Position numbers and translations under genes: made by a program | Part shown: positions 7,380 through 14,836 of the stretch, in pieces | Numbering within the stretch: the first letter of the stretch is position 1 | How the letters are laid out: each line of letters opens with the position of its first letter | Notes under the pieces: generated by a model | What the model was told of the DNA's origin: nothing | What the model saw: only the letters and a program-made list of their open reading frames with translations | Databases searched by the model: none | Source: an uncultured Pelagibacteraceae bacterium | Lineage (GTDB): Bacteria > Pseudomonadota > Alphaproteobacteria > Pelagibacterales > Pelagibacteraceae | Direction of reading: 5' to 3' | Assembly (NCBI GenBank): GCA_902603215.1 | Contig: CACKTW010000004.1 | Span: 1 to 36,428, forward strand | Length of the DNA stretch: 36,428 bases

Positions 7380-8993
7380 TTATTCTCTAAGAATATATCT
7401 AGATGTAATTAAAATAAAGAAACTTGCAATAATTATTAAAAACAATGATGGAATCGCTGCTGCTTCAAGTAAATCTTGTGAAGCATAAATATAAGCAGTG
7501 GTTGCAAAAGTTTCAAAATTAAACGGTCTCATGATAAGAGTTATTGGTAATTCTTTGATGATTTCAATAGCAACCAAAACTCCTATCAATAAAATTGAAT
7601 TTCTTAGGTATGGGATATGAATATTTGTAAAAGTTTTGAGCTTAGAATAACCAAGTAAATAGGCGCTTTCATCTATAGAATAATTTATTTTAATATATCC
7701 TGACTTAATACCATTGCATGCAAGAGAATAAAAACGAACAAAATAAACAACAACTAATCCAAAAACAGATCCAATAAAAATGGACTTAATTGTTTCAAGA
7801 TTTAAAAAACTTATTAAATTATTATCAAACCAAGAAATAAAGCTTATAAATGCCACTGCTAATATAACACCAGGTATTGCATAACCGGAAATTGAAAATG
7901 TTGTTAGTATCTCGAGGAATTTACTTCTTGAAACTCTGTTTCCATAATTAGATATAAAAGCAAAAACTATCAAGACGCAACTTGATAAAAACATTAATAA
8001 TAAAGTATTAAAAATTAACTGAACAATATTTAGATCATTTATATGTTTGGGAAATATTATTGTCCAATACAACATTTGTAAAACTGGAAATAAAAAACTA
8101 ACAAAGAAAACAAAAAAACAAACAAAAAATGCAAAAAATGATTTGTAACCACTTAAAGAAATAATTGACTTAGATTTAAATCCACCTTTAGATAACGAAT
8201 GATACCTTGCTCTTTTTCTAGATAAGTTTTCTAATATGAACAGTCCAAAAATGAATATCAAAAGATAAAAAGATAACTGGTTAGCTAATGATAGATCGTC
8301 GAATGAAACCCAAGCATTGTATATACCTGTTGTCAGTGTTGAAACGCCAAAAAATGAAACAGCTCCAAAATCTGAAAGTGTTTCCATTGCAACTAAAGAG
8401 AGTCCTGCAACAATTGCTGGTCTTGCTGATGGCAAAATAATTTTATAAAATGATTTTTTCTTTGAAAAACCAAGGTTTTTTCCAAGCTCAATTAAATTTT
8501 CAGATTGATAATGAAAAGAAGCTCTTGTTAATACATATACATATCCAAACAAGGAAAATGAAATTGAAATTATTGCTCCTAACATTTCATCAAATTTAGG
8601 AATTTTACTGTTATAATCCCCTTCTCCAAAAATTTTTGTTAATATTGAGTAAAATGTACCAAAATTTTCAAAAAAAGCTGTTAAGGAATATGCATATATA
8701 TAAGCCGGAACAGCAAAAGATAAAATTAGTGCCCATTTAAAAAAATTTACCCCTGGAAATTTATAAAATGAAACAATATATGCGCACCCTACTCCGATTA
8801 TAAAAGTAAAAATTAAAACACCAATTAAGAGAAATATTGAATTAAAAATATATTCATAAAGAAAAGTATCTTCAATTATAAAAAAATAATTCGTTGTAGT
8901 TTGAAAAAAACTTGAAAAAACTGTAATTATTGGAATAGCCACAATTACAGATATAAAAAATGAACCTAAATACCAAATATTAAATTTCTGCAT
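7380..8993 (-). CDS. fbpB: Iron(III) ABC transporter permease, fused double domain (FbpB-like)
   Basis: A 537-aa inner-membrane protein made of two homologous permease halves, as in FbpB/SfuB. Each half has an ATPase-contacting EAA-type loop: LIELGKNLGFSKKKSF in the first (about 168) and ESAYLLGYSKLKTF in the second (about 455). About twelve hydrophobic helices are visible, and the length matches the family (500-560 aa). It forms the channel for Fe(III) delivered by the periplasmic binding protein and is driven by FbpC. A 12-bp hairpin lies in the 126-base gap upstream, between the small Cys-rich ORF and this gene, possibly separating high expression of the binding protein from lower expression of the membrane part. 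Confidence 0.92.
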   Translation of the reverse strand: MQKFNIWYLGSFFISVIVAIPIITVFSSFFQTTTNYFFIIEDTFLYEYIFNSIFLLIGVLIFTFIIGVGCAYIVSFYKFPGVNFFKWALILSFAVPAYIYAYSLTAFFENFGTFYSILTKIFGEGDYNSKIPKFDEMLGAIISISFSLFGYVYVLTRASFHYQSENLIELGKNLGFSKKKSFYKIILPSARPAIVAGLSLVAMETLSDFGAVSFFGVSTLTTGIYNAWVSFDDLSLANQLSFYLLIFIFGLFILENLSRKRARYHSLSKGGFKSKSIISLSGYKSFFAFFVCFFVFFVSFLFPVLQMLYWTIIFPKHINDLNIVQLIFNTLLLMFLSSCVLIVFAFISNYGNRVSRSKFLEILTTFSISGYAIPGVILAVAFISFISWFDNNLISFLNLETIKSIFIGSVFGLVVVYFVRFYSLACNGIKSGYIKINYSIDESAYLLGYSKLKTFTNIHIPYLRNSILLIGVLVAIEIIKELPITLIMRPFNFETFATTAYIYASQDLLEAAAIPSLFLIIIASFFILITSRYILRE

Positions 8994-9055
8994 CTTAATT
9001 TCTTTAAAATATTCTTTTTTAGACTAGCACCTAATTAAAATACTTTCAATTGAGT

Positions 9056-9106
9056 AGCGTACCTACAATGTATGACGCATGTTTAGGAGAATCATGTAGG
9101 TACGCT
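9056..9106. other. Strong 12-bp hairpin in the iron-transport operon
   Basis: Perfect inverted repeat AGCGTACCTACA (9056-9067) and TGTAGGTACGCT (9095-9106) separated by 27 bases. It is unusually GC-rich for this genome and lies in the intercistronic gap between the small Cys-rich ORF and fbpB. There is no T run next to it on either strand, so a classic intrinsic terminator is unlikely. An mRNA 3'-end stabiliser or attenuator that lets the binding protein be made in excess over the permease is plausible, as for other binding-protein operons. A protein-binding palindrome is the alternative. Confidence 0.6.
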
Positions 9107-9119
9107 TTAATGTAAAAAA

Positions 9120-9299
9120 CTAATCTTTTATACCAAAGACTTTGTATATGTGTGGAATCTCATCATCCTTGATCTCAGATAGTTTTCTCCCATTTATTTT
9201 TTTGTTGATTTTTTTACACTCTGAACTGCAGGGATTGCAACATTCAGAAGAATTATTGTAATCAACTTCAAATAAACTTTTCTTAAGTTTTGCAATCAT
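9120..9299 (-). CDS. Small Cys-rich protein in the iron-transport operon, function unknown
   Basis: The ORF track starts at a TTG (9305), but ATG at 9299 has a GGAAG ribosome site at good spacing, giving 59 residues. The middle holds four cysteines in ECCNPCSSECKK, followed by a lysine-rich stretch and a C-terminus IPHIYKVFGIKD. No signal peptide or membrane helix is seen, so it is probably cytoplasmic. It begins 6 bases after the stop of the iron-binding protein gene, so it is co-transcribed and presumably under the same Fur-type control. A small metal- or Fe-S-binding helper for iron handling is a reasonable guess, but I recognise no family. Confidence 0.65.
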   Translation of the reverse strand: MIAKLKKSLFEVDYNNSSECCNPCSSECKKINKKINGRKLSEIKDDEIPHIYKVFGIKD

Positions 9300-9305
9300 C
9301 AACAA

Positions 9306-10328
9306 TTACTTCCAGCTAGCTGCTAGCATTACCTCTAGCGCGTCAGCCTGTTTTTTACCATATGATGAAACTTTAGTTTTAAGATCTTGTTTAAATCCTA
9401 AGCCCATTTTGCTAACCAAGTTATGAGGTTTAACATCATCAATCATTGGATATTCAAATGTGTTATTAACAATATGTTCCTGCGCTTCTTTTGTTAATAA
9501 AAACTCAAGTAATTTAATTGCATTACTTTTGTTTGGTGCATATTTTAATACACCTCCGCCACTAATATTCATATGAGTTCCTCTTCCATCTTGATTTGGA
9601 AAGAATGGTTTAACTTTTTTAGCTGCTGCTTGTTGTTCTGCTCCTTTTTTGCCAGACAACATCAAAGCTAAATAATAAGTATTAGCTACTGCAAGATCTG
9701 CTTCTCCTGCTGCAACAGCTAATATTTGTGCTCTATCGTTACCTTTGGAATCTCTTGCCATATTTTTTACTAGTCCTTTTGCCCATTCAGCTGTTTTCTT
9801 TTTTCCGTTATTTTGAATTAAAGAAGCAACAAGTGATTGATTGTAAACATTATTAGACTGTCTAATTACTATTCTGCCTTTCCATTTTGGATCAGCTAAA
9901 TCTTCATAAGTCATGCCTTTAAGATCGTTTGCATTTACTCTTTCTGGAGAATAGTAAATTATTCTTGCTCTTTTAGCTATTCCTGTCCAGTAAGCAGTTC
10001 TAAAGTTTGAAGGAACAGCTTTTTTTATAGCTGCTGAACTCGCACCTCGTTGAAACATCCCTTCTGCTTGAAATGCTCCTAATCTTCCAGCATCTGCTGT
10101 GATATATAAGTCTGCTATACAATCTTTTCCTTCTTCCTTTATTCGTTTTTGTAGAGCTTTATCTTTTCCTGATACTACATTTACTTTAATTCCAGTTTTT
10201 ACTGTAAACTTTTCATAAAGCTGAATATCTGAATCATAGTGTCTAGCACTAAAAATGTTTACCTCATTAGCCAAGCTAACGCTGGTAAAAAAAGTTATTA
10301 AAGCCGTAATAATTCCTATTTTTTTCAT
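9306..10328 (-). CDS. fbpA: Iron(III) ABC transporter periplasmic binding protein (FbpA/FutA/SfuC-like)
   Basis: A 340-aa secreted protein. The signal peptide is MKKIGIITALITFFTSVSLA, probably cut before NEVNIFSARHY, the normal mature start of FutA-type ferric binding proteins. The tyrosine pair in NTYYLALML corresponds to the Fe-coordinating Tyr-Tyr motif of the family, and RHYDSD near the mature N-terminus carries another usual iron-site residue. It captures ferric iron in the periplasm and delivers it to the FbpBC transporter encoded downstream; in SAR11 the equivalent gene is often called sfuC. The SD AAAGGAG lies upstream of ATG. Two Fur-type boxes sit 38-70 bases upstream, so expression should rise under iron limitation. 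Confidence 0.93.
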   Translation of the reverse strand: MKKIGIITALITFFTSVSLANEVNIFSARHYDSDIQLYEKFTVKTGIKVNVVSGKDKALQKRIKEEGKDCIADLYITADAGRLGAFQAEGMFQRGASSAAIKKAVPSNFRTAYWTGIAKRARIIYYSPERVNANDLKGMTYEDLADPKWKGRIVIRQSNNVYNQSLVASLIQNNGKKKTAEWAKGLVKNMARDSKGNDRAQILAVAAGEADLAVANTYYLALMLSGKKGAEQQAAAKKVKPFFPNQDGRGTHMNISGGGVLKYAPNKSNAIKLLEFLLTKEAQEHIVNNTFEYPMIDDVKPHNLVSKMGLGFKQDLKTKVSSYGKKQADALEVMLAASWK

Positions 10329-10365
10329 TTTTGTTTTACTCCTTTTTTTTCTTGTTAAAATTGAA

Positions 10366-10398
10366 AATGATAACTATTATCAATGATAATGATTATCA
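10366..10398 (-). promoter_or_regulatory. Two tandem Fur-type operators upstream of fbpA
   Basis: Two 7-1-7 inverted repeats stand side by side: TGATAACTATTATCA (10368-10382, one mismatch to perfect symmetry) and TGATAATGATTATCA (10384-10398, a perfect TGATAAT-N-ATTATCA). This is the classical Fur recognition form. They lie between the divergent fbpA and bactofilin genes, much nearer fbpA, and overlap the region where its promoter must be. Repression of the iron importer when iron is plentiful is the expected effect. An alphaproteobacterial Mur-type Fur homologue responding to manganese is the alternative. Confidence 0.88.
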
Positions 10399-10489
10399 AT
10401 CGCACATATTGTCGCAATATTCAAGGTTTAATTAAAAAATAATACAATTTTAAAGTTTAAAATCTTTAGTTGTTTAAATAGGATAATGA

Positions 10490-10813
10490 ATGGGAAAAAA
10501 TAAGTCATTTTTAAGAAGAGACACAAGAATAAAAGGTAATCTTATTGAAAAGGAAGTTGTTGTTATTGATGGAGAGATTCAAGGCAACATTACTGCTGAA
10601 GAAGTAGAACTTTTTGAAAATTCAAAAGTTAAAGGAAATATAAAATCTAAGTTATCTGAAATTGGCGGAAACCTTAAAGGAGATATTGATTCCGATAAAG
10701 TTCACATAAGAAAAACAGCCGATATCACTGGATCAATTTCTCAAAAAACAATTTCTGTTGAAGAAGGTGCTAATTTAAAAATTAGAACCGAAACTAAAAA
10801 TAAAAAGCATTAA
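10490..10813 (+). CDS. Bactofilin (polymer-forming cytoskeletal protein)
   Basis: A 107-aa protein with the bactofilin/DUF583 beta-helix pattern. It is a series of short hydrophobic-Gly repeats such as TRIKGNLIEKEVVVIDGEIQG, VKGNI and LKGDI (here only landmarks), flanked by charged, disordered N- and C-termini. Bactofilins polymerise without nucleotide into filaments or sheets under the membrane and take part in cell shape, stalk or peptidoglycan organisation. The length is at the short end of the family. It is transcribed alone, divergent from the iron operon, and its stop overlaps the convergent LysR gene by 4 bases. No peptidoglycan hydrolase partner is adjacent. Confidence 0.88.
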   Translation: MGKNKSFLRRDTRIKGNLIEKEVVVIDGEIQGNITAEEVELFENSKVKGNIKSKLSEIGGNLKGDIDSDKVHIRKTADITGSISQKTISVEEGANLKIRTETKNKKH

Positions 10814-11700
10814 AATTTCCATTCGCTAATTTTACTATATAAAAAATTTCTAAATGCAACTACTCTTGCAACATTTTTTAGTGATTGTGGATAAACAAAA
10901 TGCGCTTCTGTGATGGGTCCTTGAACATTAGGTAAGATTTTTACAATATTTGGTACATTTAATGTAATATAATCAGGTAAAGGTGCTATGCCTACTCCAC
11001 TTTGAACAGCTAGTAATAAGCCATACACACTATTAACTTTCATTATAGGTTTTCTTTTTTTATTATCTTTTAATCCTAATTTAAGAGCCCAGTCAGGATT
11101 GTAAACAGGATGTGGTGCTCCCTTACCAAAAGATATGAATTTATGTTTATTTAGATCATTTAAAGATTTTGGATATCCATATTTTTCTAAATATTTTGTA
11201 GATCCATAAAGGTGAGAATTAATATCAATTAATTTTTTTTGAATATAATTAAGCTGTTTGGGTCTTCTCATAAATATACCAATATCAGCTTGTCTAGTAC
11301 TTAAATCTAATTCTTTATCATCAAATATAAGCTCAACCTCTATATCGGGATTTAATTGCATAAATTCCTGAATCCTTGGAGTAAGCCAAGTTGTTCCAAA
11401 ACTAACAACTGTTGTAACAGTAAGTTTTCCACTGGGTTTATCTTTTTTCTCTCCAAGAACTGTTTCAACATCTTTTAATTTTGTAATTACTTCATGTGCT
11501 ATTTTAAAAAGATAATCCCCATTTTCTGTAAGAGTCAAACCTCTTGCATGTCTTTCAAATAGTTGGATTTTTAAATCTTGCTCTAATGAGAGAATTTGTC
11601 TGCTGATTGCTGATTGACTTAAGTTCAAAGTAACAGTTGCATTTGTAAAGCTTCCAGCTTCAGCCACAGCATGAAAAATTTTTAATTTATCCCAATCCAT
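10810..11700 (-). CDS. LysR-family transcriptional regulator
   Basis: A 296-aa LTTR of normal length. The winged helix-turn-helix is near the N-terminus (AGSFTNATVTLNLSQSAISR, about residues 15-34), then a linker helix and a periplasmic-binding-protein-like effector domain starting near residue 90 (KLTVTTVVSFGTTWL). It lies 5 bases downstream of the acuI-like gene on the same strand, so the pair is likely one transcript. That differs from the common divergent LTTR-target arrangement and leaves its regulon open. Autoregulation together with acuI, or a response to an acrylate/propionate-related ligand, is possible but is only inference from position. Confidence 0.92.
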   Translation of the reverse strand: MDWDKLKIFHAVAEAGSFTNATVTLNLSQSAISRQILSLEQDLKIQLFERHARGLTLTENGDYLFKIAHEVITKLKDVETVLGEKKDKPSGKLTVTTVVSFGTTWLTPRIQEFMQLNPDIEVELIFDDKELDLSTRQADIGIFMRRPKQLNYIQKKLIDINSHLYGSTKYLEKYGYPKSLNDLNKHKFISFGKGAPHPVYNPDWALKLGLKDNKKRKPIMKVNSVYGLLLAVQSGVGIAPLPDYITLNVPNIVKILPNVQGPITEAHFVYPQSLKNVARVVAFRNFLYSKISEWKF

Positions 11701-11705
11701 CTTAC

Positions 11706-12707
11706 TTATTTATTTGGATCAACTATAATCCTTCCAGCAACTCCACCTTTTAATATTTTTGGATATTCTTCAATTAATTCTTGAAGATTAATTTCTTTAA
11801 TTCGTTTATTTAAAATACTAAAATCAATTAATTTTTCAACTTGAGACCAAACAAATTCTCTTCTTTTTTTACTTACCATTACTGAGTCTATACCCCATAA
11901 TTTTATACCTCTTAAAATAAAAGGAATTACTGATGTATTCAGCTTGTTGTCGGAAGCATTGCCACATGTAGCAACTATCCCAGAATGTTTTGTATTTGAT
12001 ATAGCGTTGGCTAAAATTACTCCTCCAACTGTATCAACAACGCCATCCCATAAACTTTTTCCAAGTAGTCTTGGTTCGTTTTGAAGTTCTTTTCGTTCAA
12101 TAATATTTTTTGCTCCTAGTTCTTTTAAATAGTCTGATTGATCCATTTTGCCAGTAACTGCGGTCACGTTGCATCCTAATTTTGAAAGCACCATCACAGC
12201 AATACTACCTACCCCTCCTGTTGCTCCAGTAACTAAAACTTCATTTACTTTTTCTCCAAGAAGAATCTCCTCTCTTGCTTTCACGGCAAACGCGCATAGC
12301 AAAGATGTAAATCCTGCTGTTCCAAGTATCATGGCTTCTTTAGTTGAAAATCCCTTAGGTTTCTTTACTAAAAATTCTTTTTTAACTTTTGCAAATTGTG
12401 AATATCCTCCAAAATATATTTCTCCTACACGACAACCTGTCAGGATAACTTCATCTCCAATTTTAAATTCATTATCTGGAGAATCTACTACTTTTCCAGA
12501 CAAATCTATTCCGGGTATATGGGGAAATTCTTTAACTAATCCTGCTCCATTTTTTAATATTAGAGCATCTTTGAAATTTATTGATGAATAATCAACTTTG
12601 ACTAAAACATCGCCATGTTTCAAAAAACTTTTTTCTATATTTTTTACTTCTCGAATTAATTCATCGCCTTTTTTACTTAATACTAATGCTTTAAAATGTT
12701 CACTCAT
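11706..12707 (-). CDS. acuI: Acrylyl-CoA reductase (NADPH)-type oxidoreductase, AcuI/YhdH family
   Basis: A 333-aa medium-chain dehydrogenase/reductase without the catalytic zinc site. Family landmarks are VDYSSINFKDALI near residue 45, HIPGIDLSG near 84, the NADPH-binding GATGGVGSIAVMVL near 160, and a C-terminal ending with GGVAGRIIVD. AcuI reduces acryloyl-CoA to propionyl-CoA, which detoxifies acrylate formed when DMSP is cleaved. SAR11 cells degrade DMSP, so that role is sensible here, but no DMSP lyase is in the window. YhdH-like proteins can also act on other enoyl compounds, so substrate assignment is moderate. The LysR regulator follows 5 bases downstream. Confidence 0.83.
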   Translation of the reverse strand: MSEHFKALVLSKKGDELIREVKNIEKSFLKHGDVLVKVDYSSINFKDALILKNGAGLVKEFPHIPGIDLSGKVVDSPDNEFKIGDEVILTGCRVGEIYFGGYSQFAKVKKEFLVKKPKGFSTKEAMILGTAGFTSLLCAFAVKAREEILLGEKVNEVLVTGATGGVGSIAVMVLSKLGCNVTAVTGKMDQSDYLKELGAKNIIERKELQNEPRLLGKSLWDGVVDTVGGVILANAISNTKHSGIVATCGNASDNKLNTSVIPFILRGIKLWGIDSVMVSKKRREFVWSQVEKLIDFSILNKRIKEINLQELIEEYPKILKGGVAGRIIVDPNK

Positions 12708-12739
12708 AATAAATTAGATAAAAATATGATCTGTAATTC

Positions 12740-13348
12740 TTATTTACTGATAAATCTTAAATAACGATTTTGATAACTTAAATCTTCTTTAAATTGACCT
12801 AAATAATAATTTGTAACAGTTGTAGCCTGTTCTTTTTTAATCCCTCTAGTTGTCATACATTGGTGTGTGGCATCTATTGAAACGGCAACTCCTTTTGCAT
12901 CTAAAGCTGTCATTAAAGTACTGGCAATTTGCATTGTTAATCTTTCTTGAGTTTGAAGTCTTTTTGAAAATACCTCTACAACTCTTGCTAGTTTACTTAA
13001 ACCAACTACTCTGGTATTTGGAATATATGCTACATGAGCTACTCCGATGATGGGTGCCATATGGTGTTCGCAATGACTTTGTACTGAAATATTTTTTTGT
13101 ATAACCATGTCATCGTAACCTTGAACATCTCCAAACGTTTTTTCTAAAATTTTTGCTGGATCTTCACTGTAACCTTTAAAGTATTCTCTATATGCTTTTA
13201 TTAATCTTTTTGGTGTAGATTTAAGCCCTTCTCTTTTTGGGTTTTCTCCTAACCATTTAATAATTTTAACAAATGCTTCTTCAGCCTCTTTTTCTGAAAT
13301 TTTTTCACTATCTTTAAAGGTCTTTTCAATATCTTTAACTAATTTCAT
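12740..13348 (-). CDS. folE: GTP cyclohydrolase I
   Basis: A 202-aa FolE of typical length. It contains the zinc-site segment SHCEHHMAPI (Cys93, His96), the second zinc cysteine in THQCMTTRG (Cys164), and the active-site run VGLSKLARVVEVFSKRLQTQERLT (landmarks only). It converts GTP to 7,8-dihydroneopterin triphosphate, the first step of tetrahydrofolate synthesis, as a homodecamer. In this window it supplies the pterin branch on which the folate-dependent one-carbon enzymes downstream depend. It is divergent from hisI, with only 76 AT-rich bases between them for both promoters. Confidence 0.96.
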   Translation of the reverse strand: MKLVKDIEKTFKDSEKISEKEAEEAFVKIIKWLGENPKREGLKSTPKRLIKAYREYFKGYSEDPAKILEKTFGDVQGYDDMVIQKNISVQSHCEHHMAPIIGVAHVAYIPNTRVVGLSKLARVVEVFSKRLQTQERLTMQIASTLMTALDAKGVAVSIDATHQCMTTRGIKKEQATTVTNYYLGQFKEDLSYQNRYLRFISK

Positions 13349-13424
13349 AAACAGCTTTATATATATAAATCAGTATTTTTAAAATATGTAATATATGCTC
13401 TAATATGTTAAATAATCCATATAT

Positions 13425-13889
13425 ATGTTTAAAAAAAGAGAAAATGTCACAGAAATTGAGGAAGGCAAATATTTATCGCCTAAATTTGATAAAGATGGCT
13501 TAATACCGGTCATAACTATGTGTTCAAAAACAAAAGAAATCTTAATGCATGGGTATATGAATGAAGAATCTTTAAAAAAAACAATAGAAACAAAAGAAGT
13601 TTACTATTGGAGTAGATCAAGAAAATCTATTTGGCACAAAGGCAAAACAAGTGGTTTTATACAAAAAGTGGACGAAATTAGAATTGATGATGATCAAGAT
13701 TCGCTTTGGATATCTGTTGATATTGGGAATGGCGGAAGTTGTCATGCTGGATACAGATCATGTTTTTATAGATCTGTACCCTTAGGCAAAATTAAAGATC
13801 CAAGCAAGATTGAAATAGAATTCAAAGAAAAAAAAATATTTGATCCTAAAAAAATTTACAAAGATGAACCTAATCCAACAAAATTATAA
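13425..13889 (+). CDS. hisI: Phosphoribosyl-AMP cyclohydrolase
   Basis: A 154-aa single-domain HisI (no HisE fusion). It carries LMHGYMNEESLKKT near residue 40, YWSRSRKSIWHKGKTSG near 63, and the zinc cysteines in GGSCHAGYRSCFYR. It opens the purine ring of phosphoribosyl-AMP in the third step of histidine synthesis; no other his gene is in the window. The N-terminal 20 residues before the core are charged and variable. The stop shares a base with the start of the DUF2237 gene (TAATG), which points to translational coupling. Confidence 0.95.
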   Translation: MFKKRENVTEIEEGKYLSPKFDKDGLIPVITMCSKTKEILMHGYMNEESLKKTIETKEVYYWSRSRKSIWHKGKTSGFIQKVDEIRIDDDQDSLWISVDIGNGGSCHAGYRSCFYRSVPLGKIKDPSKIEIEFKEKKIFDPKKIYKDEPNPTKL

Positions 13890-14269
13890 TGAGTGATAAC
13901 GAACATCAAAAAAATGTTTTAGGTGAAAAACTTGAATCTTGTTCTATTGATCCTTTGACTGGTTGGTTTAGAGATGGTTGTTGCAATACAAATGAGGTTG
14001 ATCATGGTGTTCATACTGTTTGTGCTAAAGTTACTACAAAATTTTTAGAATGGGCAAAAACTGCTGGCAATGATTTAATGACACCTCATCCTGAATTTAA
14101 TTTTCCTGGATTAAAGGATGGAGATAATTGGTGTGTTTGTGCCAGCACTTATGCGGAGTCTATAAAAGCTGGAACAGCTTGTAAAATTTATTTAAAAAAA
14201 ACAAACTATAAAACGCTTGAAATAATACCTCTAACAAAGCTAAAAAAAAACGCGATTGATTTATCTTAA
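13889..14269 (+). CDS. DUF2237 family protein
   Basis: A 126-aa protein matching the DUF2237 pattern: NVLGEKLESCSIDPLTGWFRDG at the N-terminus (landmark), HTVCAKVTTKFLEW in the middle, and GLKDGDNWCVCASTYAESIKAG later. Several cysteines are conserved in the family (SC, CC, VCA, WCVCA), suggesting metal or thiol chemistry, but no function is established that I know of. It is translationally coupled to hisI by a one-base overlap and converges with the last gene of the dimethylglycine operon with a 9-base overlap. No signal peptide is seen. Confidence 0.88.
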   Translation: MSDNEHQKNVLGEKLESCSIDPLTGWFRDGCCNTNEVDHGVHTVCAKVTTKFLEWAKTAGNDLMTPHPEFNFPGLKDGDNWCVCASTYAESIKAGTACKIYLKKTNYKTLEIIPLTKLKKNAIDLS

Positions 14270-14836
14270 CTCTTCTTGAAATAAGTTGCCTGAACAAGCT
14301 ATGTTATGATTTTTAATTGGAGATATAATCTGAATTTTTAAATAAATATTACTGAATAATATATTTTTTTCATTTTCGCTCAATCTTAAAAGAGATAAAA
14401 AATCGTTAACAAAAGTTTCCTTCATAATTTTTGTATTTAAAATTTTATTTTTTTTTTGAAAAAATCCATAGCCATATTTGTTAAAAAAAATTTTATTTCT
14501 AACTACATTGCAGTCACTATTTTTTGGCCTATACTGTTTTTTTAAATATCTATCTTTATCCATTAAAGCTTTGATATAAATTTGAATTTGATTTTTGTTA
14601 TTAACTTCTATCTTGTGACCTATGGCAGAATACAAAATATGAAGCTGAACTCCTGCTCTACGTGTTAACACCTGTTCTTTTATAACAAGTTTGTTGTCTA
14701 TCTGCGAAAGAATAAATTCTAAATAAGAAACATTTTTATTTTCAAAAGTTTTTTTTAAATCTGAAGCAAATATTGTGTTTGTAAATAAAAAAATAAAAAA
14801 AATTATAAATAAAATTAACCTTTTACATATTTCCAT
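14261..14836 (-). CDS. Secreted/periplasmic protein of unknown function, last gene of the DMGDH-ETF operon
   Basis: The ORF track starts this frame at 14974, deep inside the ETF-QO gene. The ATG at 14836 gives MEICKRLILFIIFFIFLFTNTIFASDLKK, a clear signal peptide with an AxA-like cut after TIFA, so the real protein is about 191 aa. The mature part is basic and mixed alpha/beta, with YLEFILSQIDNKLVIKEQ near the front and two cysteines that could pair. I recognise no family. The start overlaps the ETF-QO stop by 14 bases, so it is co-translated with the electron-transfer genes, but whether it is functionally linked is unknown. Confidence 0.7.
   Translation of the reverse strand: MEICKRLILFIIFFIFLFTNTIFASDLKKTFENKNVSYLEFILSQIDNKLVIKEQVLTRRAGVQLHILYSAIGHKIEVNNKNQIQIYIKALMDKDRYLKKQYRPKNSDCNVVRNKIFFNKYGYGFFQKKNKILNTKIMKETFVNDFLSLLRLSENEKNILFSNIYLKIQIISPIKNHNIACSGNLFQEELR

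Noticed and set aside
12148-12591. 147-aa plus-strand ORF
   Set aside because: It is antisense to acuI with no recognisable motif or SD.
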